A stretch of 64,000 bases of DNA from JAFGXT01 sp963677165 (GTDB lineage Bacteria > Verrucomicrobiota > Lentisphaeria > Victivallales > SZUA-371), in contig CAXXSX010000002.1 of NCBI GenBank assembly GCA_963677165.2, positions 124,001-188,000 on the forward strand, in the 5' to 3' direction. This document shows, piece after piece, positions 9,266 to 17,271 of the stretch. How positions within the stretch are numbered: the first letter of the stretch is position 1; the number at the start of each line of letters is the position of its first letter. The notes under the pieces are model-generated. The model ran no database searches. It saw only the letters and a list, made by a program, of their open reading frames with translations, and had not been told where the DNA came from. The translations under genes were made by a program, and so were the position numbers.

Positions 9266-10024
9266 ATGCAGAACGAAATAAAAATCAACGAACAGTTTTC
9301 CAACGAAAACACATCCCATGGCTGCGGCCGGCTGGCTTGCGGTTGCTTCATCCTCGGCAATCTAATCGTTCTTGCTCTGATCATCCTGACCGGATGGACT
9401 ATTTATAAATCCGGAAAGGGCATTCTGGGATTCTTCAAGTTTGAGAAAAATACTTCTATGACAACCGGTTTCCAGCAATTTATCGCCAAGAGCGTAAAAG
9501 TGAATAAATTGATGCTGCTGGAAACCAGCACCAACGAAATCATTACCCGGAAACTGCATGAATCGTATAAAATTCCACTGACCGGCAAAGAGGTTTCCGG
9601 GGATGCCTCCGTGACAATAAGCTGTCCGGTTCATTTTACCTACTACGTTGACCTGAAAGGACATTGGAGATTGACCAGGACAGAAAACACTCTCCTTGTA
9701 GAAGCTCCGAGGATTCAAATAGCACGTCCAGCCATAGAAGTCGGACAAATAAAACGAAAAATAGACAGCGGCTGGCTGGTATTCGGAGAAAAAGCTGCCC
9801 TGGAACAGCTTGAAAAAGAATTAACCGTGCAACTTCGTGCTCGCGCAATGCTGCCGGAAAACATCGCGAAAGTAAGAAAAAAATGTGCGGAATCCCTTTG
9901 CGATTATGTTAAAATCTGGCTATCAAATTCTTCCGATAAGACCAGAGAAATAATCATCATATTCCGCAATGACAGCAGCGCGGTATTTCCCTTCACTTCT
10001 CCTGCTCAAAGAGACAAGCGCTAG
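9266..10024 (+). CDS. Membrane-anchored protein of unknown function (possibly DUF4230-like)
   Basis: A short cytoplasmic N-terminus with a Cys-rich CGRLACGCF segment is followed by one transmembrane helix (LGNLIVLALIILTGWTIY). The remaining 200 residues form a soluble alpha/beta region including ITRKLHESYKIPLTG and WRLTRTENTLLVEAP. The layout of one N-terminal helix plus an extracytoplasmic domain containing a K..LM..E-like strand pattern resembles DUF4230 proteins, but this is only an impression. An in-frame TTG at 9260 is two codons upstream; the ATG at 9266 is preferred. It is monocistronic, and its function is not recognised. Confidence 0.7.
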   Translation: MQNEIKINEQFSNENTSHGCGRLACGCFILGNLIVLALIILTGWTIYKSGKGILGFFKFEKNTSMTTGFQQFIAKSVKVNKLMLLETSTNEIITRKLHESYKIPLTGKEVSGDASVTISCPVHFTYYVDLKGHWRLTRTENTLLVEAPRIQIARPAIEVGQIKRKIDSGWLVFGEKAALEQLEKELTVQLRARAMLPENIAKVRKKCAESLCDYVKIWLSNSSDKTREIIIIFRNDSSAVFPFTSPAQRDKR

Positions 10025-10171
10025 TGTCCAGTCAACGCTGTAATTTCGTAAAAATTGCGAAGATTTTGAGATTGATTCGTATTCTGAAAGACCGCCGATA
10101 CCGAGGTATCGAAGGTTCTTGAAGGGTACGAAGTCAAGTTCAAAAGATCGCAACTGGAGTTTGAAGTAGCA
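10025..10171. other. Short intergenic segment with stem-loops
   Basis: This 147-bp gap lies between two convergent genes. It contains a 7-bp perfect hairpin, CGATACC-ga-GGTATCG (10096-10111), and an imperfect palindrome TTCGTAAAAATTGCGAA near 10047-10063. No coding sequence is supported. It may act as a bidirectional terminator or be a fragment of a dispersed repeat. Confidence 0.3.
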
Positions 10172-11065
10172 CTAATGCCGTTTATGTTTCAGCGGCTCCA
10201 TATGGATTGTAGCGAAAATATTAAATTCTTTTCTCAGCGCTCTTTCAATGGCGACTGTATACTCATGCGCCTCATCAAGCGGCATTTCGCCGGGAAGCTT
10301 GAGATGAAACGTGATTTCCTTGTGACCGCCGTAATCATGCAGGTGAAAATGGTGGACATATATTTCTCCATCGCAATAACGGTGGCAGATTGCTTTAATC
10401 TGCTCAATCGTCTCTTTGGTCGGCACGTTCCCGAGAATAGGGTCAACCGCATGGCGGACAATATCCCATGCGGCATAAAGCAAAACCGTGGCAACAACGA
10501 TACCAAGAGCACCGTCAATCCACCAGAACCGGCTGCCGAAAAAGATCGCGATAATAATGATCAATGAGGTAATCGCGTCACTGCGATGATGCCAGCCATC
10601 AGCGGTAAGTATATTCAAATTATATTTCTTGCCGACTCGAATCGAATACTGCGCCATCGCTTCTTTCAGTACAACAGACAGTGCCATTACCCAGTAGGCG
10701 GCAGCATCGAATTCTGTGGGCTTTCCCCCCTTGAGCTTCTGAATGCCTTCCCAGAAAAACTCCATTGAGATCAATGCCAGCAATACCCCGATGATCAGTG
10801 CGGCAATCGTTTCGGCCCGGCCATGGCCGTAGGGATGCTCTTCATCCGCCGGTTTTCGTGAAATCTTCACTCCGGCAATAACGATAATTGATGAGATCGA
10901 GTCAGACAGCGTATGCCAGGCATCTGCCATAATCGCCACGGACCGGGTTGTTACCCCCACCCAAACCTTTACCGCAAACAGAAGGATATTCAGGCAGACC
11001 GATAACCACCCCTCAAGCTCCGCGTGAAAATTTGCGCGTTTCTGTATTTCGTCAATTTCATTCAT
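10172..11065 (-). CDS. Cation diffusion facilitator (CDF) metal transporter
   Basis: CDF proteins are inner-membrane dimers that export Zn, Cd, Fe or Mn in exchange for protons. Six hydrophobic segments are predicted. Two HxxxD metal sites are visible: DAWHTLSD (His51, Asp55) and DGWHHRSD (His159, Asp163), together with the loop motif HPYGHGRAET. Two HxxxD sites are more typical of Zn/Cd carriers than of Mn carriers. The C-terminal 90 residues form the cytoplasmic metal-sensing domain (YVHHFHLHDYGG), rich in His. The length of 297 aa is standard. The start ATG is 22 bases from a 63-bp repeat whose second copy lies at 15951. Metal specificity cannot be read from the sequence. Confidence 0.93.
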   Translation of the reverse strand: MNEIDEIQKRANFHAELEGWLSVCLNILLFAVKVWVGVTTRSVAIMADAWHTLSDSISSIIVIAGVKISRKPADEEHPYGHGRAETIAALIIGVLLALISMEFFWEGIQKLKGGKPTEFDAAAYWVMALSVVLKEAMAQYSIRVGKKYNLNILTADGWHHRSDAITSLIIIIAIFFGSRFWWIDGALGIVVATVLLYAAWDIVRHAVDPILGNVPTKETIEQIKAICHRYCDGEIYVHHFHLHDYGGHKEITFHLKLPGEMPLDEAHEYTVAIERALRKEFNIFATIHMEPLKHKRH

Positions 11066-11087
11066 CCCATTATTATATTAGTCATGT

Positions 11088-11150
11088 CCTCAAAAAACAA
11101 ATTCCATACAATATTTCCGGTATAGTTTTTAATTAGGAACACATAACAAT
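11088..11150. repeat. 63-bp repeat, left copy
   Basis: This segment, beginning CCTCAAAAAACAAATTCCAT, matches 15951-16013 in the same orientation with about six mismatches and no gaps. It sits directly upstream of the minus-strand CDF gene. The two copies flank the LacI-pseudopilin-glycosidase cassette. It could be a duplicated CDF promoter region or a small dispersed element. Confidence 0.75.
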
Positions 11151-11325
11151 TTCATCTACAGTAATGCGTCACTGATTTTAGTAAAAATAAAGAAAAGTGC
11201 TTGATAAAAAATTATTCTCTTTTATAAAACTTATCATTAATCACGAGATTTCATCTTTATATGAAAAAAACAATGGCATATTACCGATTAACAGCAACAA
11301 AATAAAAAAAACATATAATACCACC

Positions 11326-11354
11326 TTGACATAGCGCGTGCTATAAGATATAAT
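11326..11354 (+). promoter_or_regulatory. Consensus sigma-70 promoter of the LacI cassette
   Basis: TTGACA at 11326-11331 and TATAAT at 11349-11354 are separated by exactly 17 bases, a perfect consensus promoter pointing at the LacI gene 61 bases downstream. The spacer contains the upstream operator copy, so a bound repressor would block RNA polymerase. The rest of the 11066-11414 gap is AT-rich and holds the 63-bp repeat and no gene. Confidence 0.8.
11331..11344. promoter_or_regulatory. LacI-type operator O1 inside the promoter spacer
   Basis: ATAGCGCGTGCTAT is a near-perfect palindrome with the central CG typical of LacI-family operators. It differs at one position per half-site from the downstream perfect copy ATAGCACGTGCTAT. 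It lies between the -35 and -10 boxes of the cassette promoter. Its centre is 36 bp from that of the second operator. Confidence 0.65.
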
Positions 11355-11364
11355 AACCAGTATC

Positions 11365-11382
11365 ATATAGCACGTGCTATAT
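11365..11382. promoter_or_regulatory. LacI-type operator O2, perfect 18-bp palindrome
   Basis: ATATAGCACGTGCTATAT is perfectly symmetric around CACGTG and lies just downstream of the -10 box, near the transcription start. With O1 it forms a pair suited to autoregulation of the cassette by the LacI-family protein encoded next. Confidence 0.7.
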
Positions 11383-11414
11383 ATCAAAAAAAACATATAA
11401 AACAAGAAACTAGC

Positions 11415-12413
11415 ATGAGTACAACTACAATAAAAAAGAAAGAACGCGTAACCATTAAACATGTTGCAACTCATGCAGGTGTTTCAAGAGCGGCTGTATA
11501 CGCTGTGTTGAATAAAAACAATTCGACAAATATTGGAATTAGTGAGGCTACAAGACAAAAAGTAACGTCTGCGATTTCTGAACTCGGATATATTCCCAAT
11601 GAACCAGCAAGAACATTGGCATCAGGAGTAAGTAAAACGATAGGAATGATCCTTCAGGATTCCGATACAGAAATGGCAAGGCATTTGTGTGAAAGTGTCT
11701 GGGATAAATTTTTAGCACGCGGTTATATGGTTATTCCTACATATTCATCTGGTGATGAGGAAAAAGAGCGAAAGCTTCTGATTAACTTTTTGTCTAAGAA
11801 TATAGATTGCCTGATCTTAGCTCGGCTCAGACCTTCAGCTAATCAAGATGTTATGAAACAGTATGAGGATTTTGGGATACCAGTGATCAATATTTCAAAA
11901 GATATTGCTTTTAATGAAAAACGAGTGATGGAGTTGGCTGTTGATCATGCCGTTAAAATTGGTGCTGAGTCTGTCGGGTATCTGGGTTTCAATAAAAACT
12001 TATTATTTTCCAGTCGTGAAAGACTGGCTAATATGCATACTCAAGTCGAGAAACATTCTGGCTTGGTATTTAATTATACTAAGGAGATTTCCAGTTTTGA
12101 TGAGTGCAAAGTTTTTGCGTCAAATTTGAGTGAGAAGAAAGAACGTCCAGATGTAATTGTGTGCTATAACGACAGGCTTGCCGGAATGCTTATTGTATGC
12201 CTTCAGCTTGTAGGCTTGAACGTTCCTGAAGACATCGGAGTAATAGGTATAGATGGTGTAATTGATCCATTTCTACCGGTCAAGCTGACATCCGTCTCTT
12301 TACCAATTATTGCAATGGCAGAAGCAATATGGAGTATGTTCGATTCGCATTGTCAGAATCATAGTAGATGCCTTATTGAACCAGAACTTATTATAGGACA
12401 ATCAACTAAATAA
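11415..12413 (+). CDS. LacI-family transcriptional regulator
   Basis: The N-terminal helix-turn-helix (TIKHVATHAGVSRAAVYAVL) and hinge (GYIPNEPARTLASG) are typical of LacI. The rest is a periplasmic-binding-protein-like sugar sensor, with RPDVIVCYNDRLAG and DIGVIGIDGV as conserved landmarks. The length of 332 aa is standard. It is the first gene of a same-strand cassette with a pseudopilin gene 15 bases downstream and a secreted glycosidase gene after that. Two palindromes with central CG overlap its own promoter, so it probably represses the whole cassette until a sugar effector binds. The coding sequence is visibly more AT-rich than the CDF gene upstream, consistent with separate origin. 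Confidence 0.93.
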   Translation: MSTTTIKKKERVTIKHVATHAGVSRAAVYAVLNKNNSTNIGISEATRQKVTSAISELGYIPNEPARTLASGVSKTIGMILQDSDTEMARHLCESVWDKFLARGYMVIPTYSSGDEEKERKLLINFLSKNIDCLILARLRPSANQDVMKQYEDFGIPVINISKDIAFNEKRVMELAVDHAVKIGAESVGYLGFNKNLLFSSRERLANMHTQVEKHSGLVFNYTKEISSFDECKVFASNLSEKKERPDVIVCYNDRLAGMLIVCLQLVGLNVPEDIGVIGIDGVIDPFLPVKLTSVSLPIIAMAEAIWSMFDSHCQNHSRCLIEPELIIGQSTK

Positions 12414-12428
12414 AAAGGGAGATATCAA

Positions 12429-13148
12429 ATGCGTAAAATCAACTTCACACTAATAGAGCTCTTGATCGTTATTGCGATTATTGCAATTTTAGCTTCATTG
12501 CTACTGCCGGCATTAGGCAGAGCAAGAGAGTCGGCAAAAAGAATCAATTGTATTGGAAATCTTAAACAAATCGAACTTGCTCAAGCAGGATATAGTGATA
12601 GTTACAACGATTATATTACTCCAGGGATTCAGTATCCTGGATATATTGTTTGGCCAGTCAACCTGGCCCCTCTGATGGGCAGTGATGTTAACGGAAAGGT
12701 TTTTCTGTGTCCATCATCAAACACCACAAACAGTAAGTCTATGAAAAGTTTTGTTGGCTATAATTCTTTCAAGTTTGGAGAAAATGCCAGACTTAGCTAT
12801 GCTCAGAACGTATTTCTATCACAGCAACGTACTTCTCGACCTTATAATAAACGTGTAAAATTCAAACGTTCTTCACGTACCGTCTTGAATATTGACGGCA
12901 ATATGCCGAAAGCTCCGGATGAAGGACTGGTGGCTTATTATACTTATACGTTGCTTCCCACGGAAGTCAGCGGGGGTAAAGCATTTTATGGAACGAATTA
13001 CGGGCATATCGGGGGAGTCAATATTGGTTTTCTTGATGGACATGCCGAATCTGTTAATAAAGCTACAATGCGTAAAGCCAGAGCAAATAAAAGCAATTCA
13101 TTCTGGGGACGTCTGGGATTTTGCTGGACTTCTTCTGACAATAACTAA
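12429..13148 (+). CDS. Pseudopilin-like protein, prepilin N-terminus and H-X9-DG motif
   Basis: The prepilin signal reads MRKINFTLIELLIVIAIIAI, with the invariant Glu five residues after the Phe, followed by LLLPALGRARESAKR. The C-terminus has YGHIGGVN and then FLDGH, giving His, nine residues, Asp-Gly. The length of 239 aa nearly equals that of the paralogue at 2478-3191. A good ribosome site (AAAGGGAG) lies about 10 bases before the ATG. It is sandwiched between the LacI regulator and the secreted glycosidase, 26 bases before the latter, so it is probably coexpressed and may help export, display or anchor the enzyme or its products. That role is inference. Confidence 0.9.
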   Translation: MRKINFTLIELLIVIAIIAILASLLLPALGRARESAKRINCIGNLKQIELAQAGYSDSYNDYITPGIQYPGYIVWPVNLAPLMGSDVNGKVFLCPSSNTTNSKSMKSFVGYNSFKFGENARLSYAQNVFLSQQRTSRPYNKRVKFKRSSRTVLNIDGNMPKAPDEGLVAYYTYTLLPTEVSGGKAFYGTNYGHIGGVNIGFLDGHAESVNKATMRKARANKSNSFWGRLGFCWTSSDNN

Positions 13149-13174
13149 CAAATTGAAATTCCAGGAGATCAAAC

Positions 13175-15823
13175 GTGAAATTTATCTGTAGAATATTGAC
13201 TTTTACTATCCTAATATTAACTGTTCTTCCGTTGCATGCGGCTAATCTAATATGGAAAGAAGGAGAGGACATTTCATCAAGTAATTTTGTACCGGGGCCT
13301 GCGGTCTTATCTGACGGTAATGCTGCCGGTGCATCCGCTGGTATGTATCTGAAGCATGCACATGCTGACAAACCGGAGAAAAAGACGGTTAGATTTGCTG
13401 AATATAAGTTTAACATCAAAAATCCCGGCACTTATCGACTCTGGATTGCCTCCACTCCGTTGGTTGTTTCGTGGGCATCAACTTATTCGATTCGTTGGAG
13501 CGATCAAAATAAACGCATTGAGATGGGTGGGAAAAAATATAGGGGAACTCCCTACGGACGTGGTAAAAATGAACAGTTTTTTTTCTGGCACAGCGCTGGC
13601 AAGCATTTCTTTTCCAAGCCTGGAGTTTACACTTTGCGAATTGAAGCTGGAGCTCCGCGAAAATCCGATTCAAAAACCATTGTATTTATTGATGCTCTGG
13701 TATTGACTGATGATATGAGCTATCTGCCCGAAGGTAATAATCCATCGGGTGCTCCTGGACATGGACTTCGCAGATTGCCGAAGAATACCATGATCTGGCG
13801 TGAATGTGAGTTGCCAGATAACAGTAATCTTTCGGCAAAAGCTAACGTTCCTTTTTTGAATTCAAAGGGACAAGGAGCTTCCGGCGGAATGTATTTGAAC
13901 ATAAACAAAAAAGTAGGTAAGGAGCACGATCCTACTGTCTTTTATACTCAATATAATCTTGATATTCCAGCTCCGGGATTGTATCATGTATGGGTGGCAT
14001 CGACCCCCTTAAATGTAGGTTGGGCTTCTCCTTATTCTATACAATGGGATAAAGACGCACTAATTGACCTCGCCGGACGAAAAGCTTCATCTTCTCCTTA
14101 TGGGTTGAAGTGGCCGTATAACTATTTTTCCTGGACCAAAGCGGGAGTAAAAGTGTTTGCCCATGCCGGAAAACATACGCTACGAATTATTGCAGATCGT
14201 CCACGAGGTAAAACTGACAACATTAGAGTTTTTCTGGATGCAGTTGCATTGACCGCTGATCCAGCTTGGCAGCCGAGAGGAAACCGTCCGCGGGGTTCGA
14301 CTTGGAAAGGGTTGCCCAAAGCATCCAATCCACAAGAGGCTGATAAGAATTTCAGAAAAATGATGTATGATCTTCAGATGCTGACTTATCCAGAAAAATT
14401 AAAAAATACCAATGAACAGTGGAGCCGGGAAACCACCGAAGAGGTTCTTCGTAAAATGCAAAAACGTCCATTGCCGTCTGCTAAGTCGGTTGCTGCAAGA
14501 AAAAGACTTCGGTTTGGTCTGCATGGCATCGAAAAACCATTTGTATCGGTAGGAAGGGATGAACAGCGTACCCGGGCCGCAATGGATCTTCTGGCACGGG
14601 CTGGTGTAGAGTTCCTGAGAACAGCAGAACCTTGCTGGCATCGGTTGGGAGGCAATCCCGGTACGTTGAATTTTAAACAGCTTGACTATGAGATGTCGTT
14701 GGCCAAAAAGCACGGAATGAAACTTATGATGACGATTGGCTTTGCTCCGGCACAATATGGAAAAGGACACGGTAATAAGCTTGCTGCCTGCAAGGAGGAA
14801 TACTATCCGCTTTATCGCGATTATCTCAGAGCGTTGTTTAAGCATGTTCCTGCAGATATGATACATTCTATTGAGTTGGAAAATGAAGTTGATGCATCGC
14901 ATGTCTGGTGGGTTGGCGACAGCACACCGGAAGATTATGTAGCTGAGGCAAAAATGTCGCGTGAAGAGATTGATCGTGCATATCCGGGTAAACATATTCC
15001 GTTTCTGGGCTTTGGCGCAACGTGGTCAAGTATTGAACGTGACCGTAAAAAGGGTCGTGGACGTGCCTGGGTTGAACGTACTTTTGATGGTGGAATCGAC
15101 AAATATTTTGATGGTTATTCGCTTCATTATACTTGGAGTCCCAAAAAGTGGCAATTTGCGGACTGGATGCGTTCAGAACGAGAAAAGCGGGGATATGCCG
15201 ACAAGCCGTTGCATAATAGCGAAGAATCCTGTTATGGTCACCCCGGTGACATTATGAAGCTGTTTGCTCGCGATCTGTTTTTGCAGAATCTGGAGAGCGT
15301 CACCTATTTTCTGGCAAGGGATTTTCAAGAAGTTAGTAACTTGCTTTATTCCGGTCTCTTTGATTTGAATTGGCAACCTAAGCTGAGACTTTTGGCTTAT
15401 GCTGCTTCTACAGACGCAATGCGTGGTCGTAGTCTTGTTGGAATGGCTGATCCAGCTAATGGACTTGAGGCTTATGTGCTGGAAAGGGATTCCGATGATG
15501 CTCACGGTCCTCGTTATTCCATTGTTGCCTGGGCTCTTGACCGTAAAGAACAGGGAATGGGCTCGGTATCTCGAAAACTCGTTGTGAAAACTGACGGATG
15601 GCGTGGAGTAAAAGAAGTTGTAACATGGCGGCTCGACTCCGTTCAGCCCGCCGCAGATGGTTCTATTTCAGTTTCAAATGAACCATTAGTTGTCTATGCA
15701 GACCAACTGCCTGATTGGAAATTGCTGACCGTCCAACAATGGCGAGACCGTAAGGCTGCTGTTGCAGTAGTGGGGCAGGATGCTGGAATCCTGCCAGGTC
15801 AGGCTCTTCCTGACGGCAGATAA
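13175..15823 (+). CDS. Secreted glycosidase with duplicated N-terminal binding domains (882 aa)
   Basis: A signal peptide (residues 1-22, ending LPLHA) is followed by two copies of one beta-sandwich domain, about residues 27-178 and 206-362. Their internal match is clear: YRLWIASTPL...WASTYSIRW against YHVWVASTPL...WASPYSIQW. They probably bind carbohydrate. From about 445 comes a clan GH-A-like TIM barrel. IELENEVD supplies Asn570-Glu571 as the likely acid/base, and HNSEES (Glu683 or Glu684) is a candidate nucleophile, as in families GH5 and GH39. The substrate is unknown. It is the last gene of the LacI cassette, with a strong hairpin 38 bases after its stop. Confidence 0.85.
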   Translation: MKFICRILTFTILILTVLPLHAANLIWKEGEDISSSNFVPGPAVLSDGNAAGASAGMYLKHAHADKPEKKTVRFAEYKFNIKNPGTYRLWIASTPLVVSWASTYSIRWSDQNKRIEMGGKKYRGTPYGRGKNEQFFFWHSAGKHFFSKPGVYTLRIEAGAPRKSDSKTIVFIDALVLTDDMSYLPEGNNPSGAPGHGLRRLPKNTMIWRECELPDNSNLSAKANVPFLNSKGQGASGGMYLNINKKVGKEHDPTVFYTQYNLDIPAPGLYHVWVASTPLNVGWASPYSIQWDKDALIDLAGRKASSSPYGLKWPYNYFSWTKAGVKVFAHAGKHTLRIIADRPRGKTDNIRVFLDAVALTADPAWQPRGNRPRGSTWKGLPKASNPQEADKNFRKMMYDLQMLTYPEKLKNTNEQWSRETTEEVLRKMQKRPLPSAKSVAARKRLRFGLHGIEKPFVSVGRDEQRTRAAMDLLARAGVEFLRTAEPCWHRLGGNPGTLNFKQLDYEMSLAKKHGMKLMMTIGFAPAQYGKGHGNKLAACKEEYYPLYRDYLRALFKHVPADMIHSIELENEVDASHVWWVGDSTPEDYVAEAKMSREEIDRAYPGKHIPFLGFGATWSSIERDRKKGRGRAWVERTFDGGIDKYFDGYSLHYTWSPKKWQFADWMRSEREKRGYADKPLHNSEESCYGHPGDIMKLFARDLFLQNLESVTYFLARDFQEVSNLLYSGLFDLNWQPKLRLLAYAASTDAMRGRSLVGMADPANGLEAYVLERDSDDAHGPRYSIVAWALDRKEQGMGSVSRKLVVKTDGWRGVKEVVTWRLDSVQPAADGSISVSNEPLVVYADQLPDWKLLTVQQWRDRKAAVAVVGQDAGILPGQALPDGR

Positions 15824-15860
15824 ATAGAACTATCAATTAATCCACTATCTGGTAGAATAT

Positions 15861-15887
15861 TTCAGCTGATCAATCTGATCAGCTGAA
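15861..15887. terminator. Strong hairpin after the glycosidase gene
   Basis: A perfect 12-bp stem, TTCAGCTGATCA and TGATCAGCTGAA, encloses a 3-base loop, 38 bases after the stop codon. No T-run follows on the plus strand (TGCCCCCTCC), so it is not a textbook intrinsic terminator. It could protect the 3' end or act with a termination factor. Confidence 0.55.
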
Positions 15888-15933
15888 TGCCCCCTCCCCG
15901 GAAAAACTCTATTGTAATCAACACGGCAATCAT
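15862..15933 (-). pseudogene. Possible relic of a CDF transporter gene
   Basis: The minus strand encodes a 23-residue hydrophobic peptide in which LITIEFFRGGGIQ resembles LISMEFFWEGIQ of the intact CDF transporter (its residues 98-109, bases about 10737-10774). At the DNA level, GAGTTTTTC through GGCATTCAG matches in 22 of 24 positions if one 3-base gap is allowed. Upstream of it on the minus strand is the second copy of the 63-bp repeat, just as the first copy precedes the real CDF gene. This suggests a partial, internally deleted duplicate. The match is short and hydrophobic, so chance is possible. Confidence 0.3.
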
Positions 15934-15950
15934 TCCAACCCAGAAGATCG

Positions 15951-16013
15951 CCTCAAAAAACAAATTTCATACAATATTTCCGATATAGTTTTTATTTAGT
16001 AAAACATAATAAT
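15951..16013. repeat. 63-bp repeat, right copy
   Basis: This copy begins CCTCAAAAAACAAATTTCAT and matches 11088-11150 directly, with about six mismatches. It lies between the putative CDF relic and the first receiver-kinase gene, and with the left copy brackets the LacI cassette. The remaining bases up to 16122 are AT-rich and hold no gene. Confidence 0.75.
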
Positions 16014-16122
16014 ATTGTTTATCTTTAATAAAAAAACGGTTAGAGTCTTGAGATTTTCTTTTATTTCGTTTATACTTATTAAGATAGTAGTTTAATAAGT
16101 TTTACTCGCGGGGGCCCAACAA

Positions 16123-17253
16123 ATGGATAATTGTGCAAAAAAAACCGTACTCGTTGTCGATGACGCATCGGAGGATATTGATATTCTCGTCAACATTCTT
16201 TCGACCGATTATCAGGTCAAAGTAGCTCTTAATGGACAGAAAGCTCTACAATTTCTTTCAGAAAAATCTCAACCGGACCTGGTTCTTCTTGACATTCTGA
16301 TGCCGGGAATTGACGGCTACAAAGTATGTGAAGCAATTAAAGCAGATAAAAAACTTCAGGATATCCCTGTCATTTTCATCAGTGCCCTTGATAACCTGAA
16401 CGATATTATTCATGGTTTTGAGGCCGGCGGCGTTGATTATATTACCAAACCGTTCCAACCGGAAGAAGTCCGCGCCCGGGTAACTACCCATATTCAAATC
16501 AAGGAATACCAGCATCAACTGGAAATTCAGAACAGACAGTTGGAGGACAACTACCGGACCCTGCAAGACTTGGAAAAACAACGTGACAACCTTACTCACA
16601 TGATTGTTCATGACATGCGTACCCCTCTTCAAACCGTCATGGGATATCTTGAACTGCTCAAATATAATGAAAACCTTGATGATGAAGATACCATGTACAT
16701 TCACAAAATGCGTGAATGCTGTGACGGACTGGCGGATATGGTAAATTCCCTGCTTGACGTATCCAGGCTCGAAAGCAATAAGATTCCGTTGCAGTTCGAG
16801 CAAATCAATCTCAGTGATATGCTTAACAAAGTTGTTACTGACTTCTGCCGTCCGGAAGGTTCGGCCCGGATTATTACTGATATCGCCCCTTGCGATGCCA
16901 CTCTTACTGCCGATCCGCTGCTGATTGAACGTATTGTAATAAATCTCTTGTCAAATGCCTGCAAGTTCACTCCGCAGGAAGGACTTATTACTTTATCAAT
17001 GAATCATGACACCAACCATTTTTCAATTTCGGTTGCCGACACCGGCGAAGGAATTTCTCCTGACGAACACACTAAAATTTTCGAAAAATTTGAACAAGCA
17101 GTACTACGCAAGAAACGCCATAAATATTCTTCCGGGCTGGGACTAACATTCTGTAAACTGGCTGTAGAGGCTCATGGTGGAACGATTCGCGTAGAAAGTT
17201 CTCCAGGGCATGGCAGTAAATTTACTTTTGAATTGCCAACAAATCAACAATAA
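16123..17253 (+). CDS. Receiver-histidine kinase (REC-HisKA-HATPase)
   Basis: A CheY-like receiver domain comes first (about 1-125), with acidic pocket VVDDAS, phosphorylated Asp57 in LVLLDILMPG and Lys109 in YITKPF. A coiled-coil-like linker rich in Gln and Glu (125-155) leads to the HisKA domain with His163 in HMIVHDMRTPLQ. The ATPase domain follows, with NLLSNACKFTP, ADTGEGIS and SSGLGLTF as the N, G1 and G2 boxes. There is no transmembrane segment and no DNA-binding output, so it is a cytoplasmic kinase controlled by an upstream phosphate donor. A close paralogue starts 18 bases downstream, evidence of tandem duplication. Confidence 0.92.
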   Translation: MDNCAKKTVLVVDDASEDIDILVNILSTDYQVKVALNGQKALQFLSEKSQPDLVLLDILMPGIDGYKVCEAIKADKKLQDIPVIFISALDNLNDIIHGFEAGGVDYITKPFQPEEVRARVTTHIQIKEYQHQLEIQNRQLEDNYRTLQDLEKQRDNLTHMIVHDMRTPLQTVMGYLELLKYNENLDDEDTMYIHKMRECCDGLADMVNSLLDVSRLESNKIPLQFEQINLSDMLNKVVTDFCRPEGSARIITDIAPCDATLTADPLLIERIVINLLSNACKFTPQEGLITLSMNHDTNHFSISVADTGEGISPDEHTKIFEKFEQAVLRKKRHKYSSGLGLTFCKLAVEAHGGTIRVESSPGHGSKFTFELPTNQQ

Positions 17254-17271
17254 TGATTCCGGAAGCAACTT

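Noticed and set aside
14399..14995. 198-codon minus-strand frame with several Cys and His
   Set aside because: It is fully inside the glycosidase gene, where the catalytic Glu motif and barrel strands are read on the plus strand.
16258..16803. 181-codon minus-strand frame
   Set aside because: It mirrors the receiver and kinase domains of the first receiver-histidine kinase and has no independent support.
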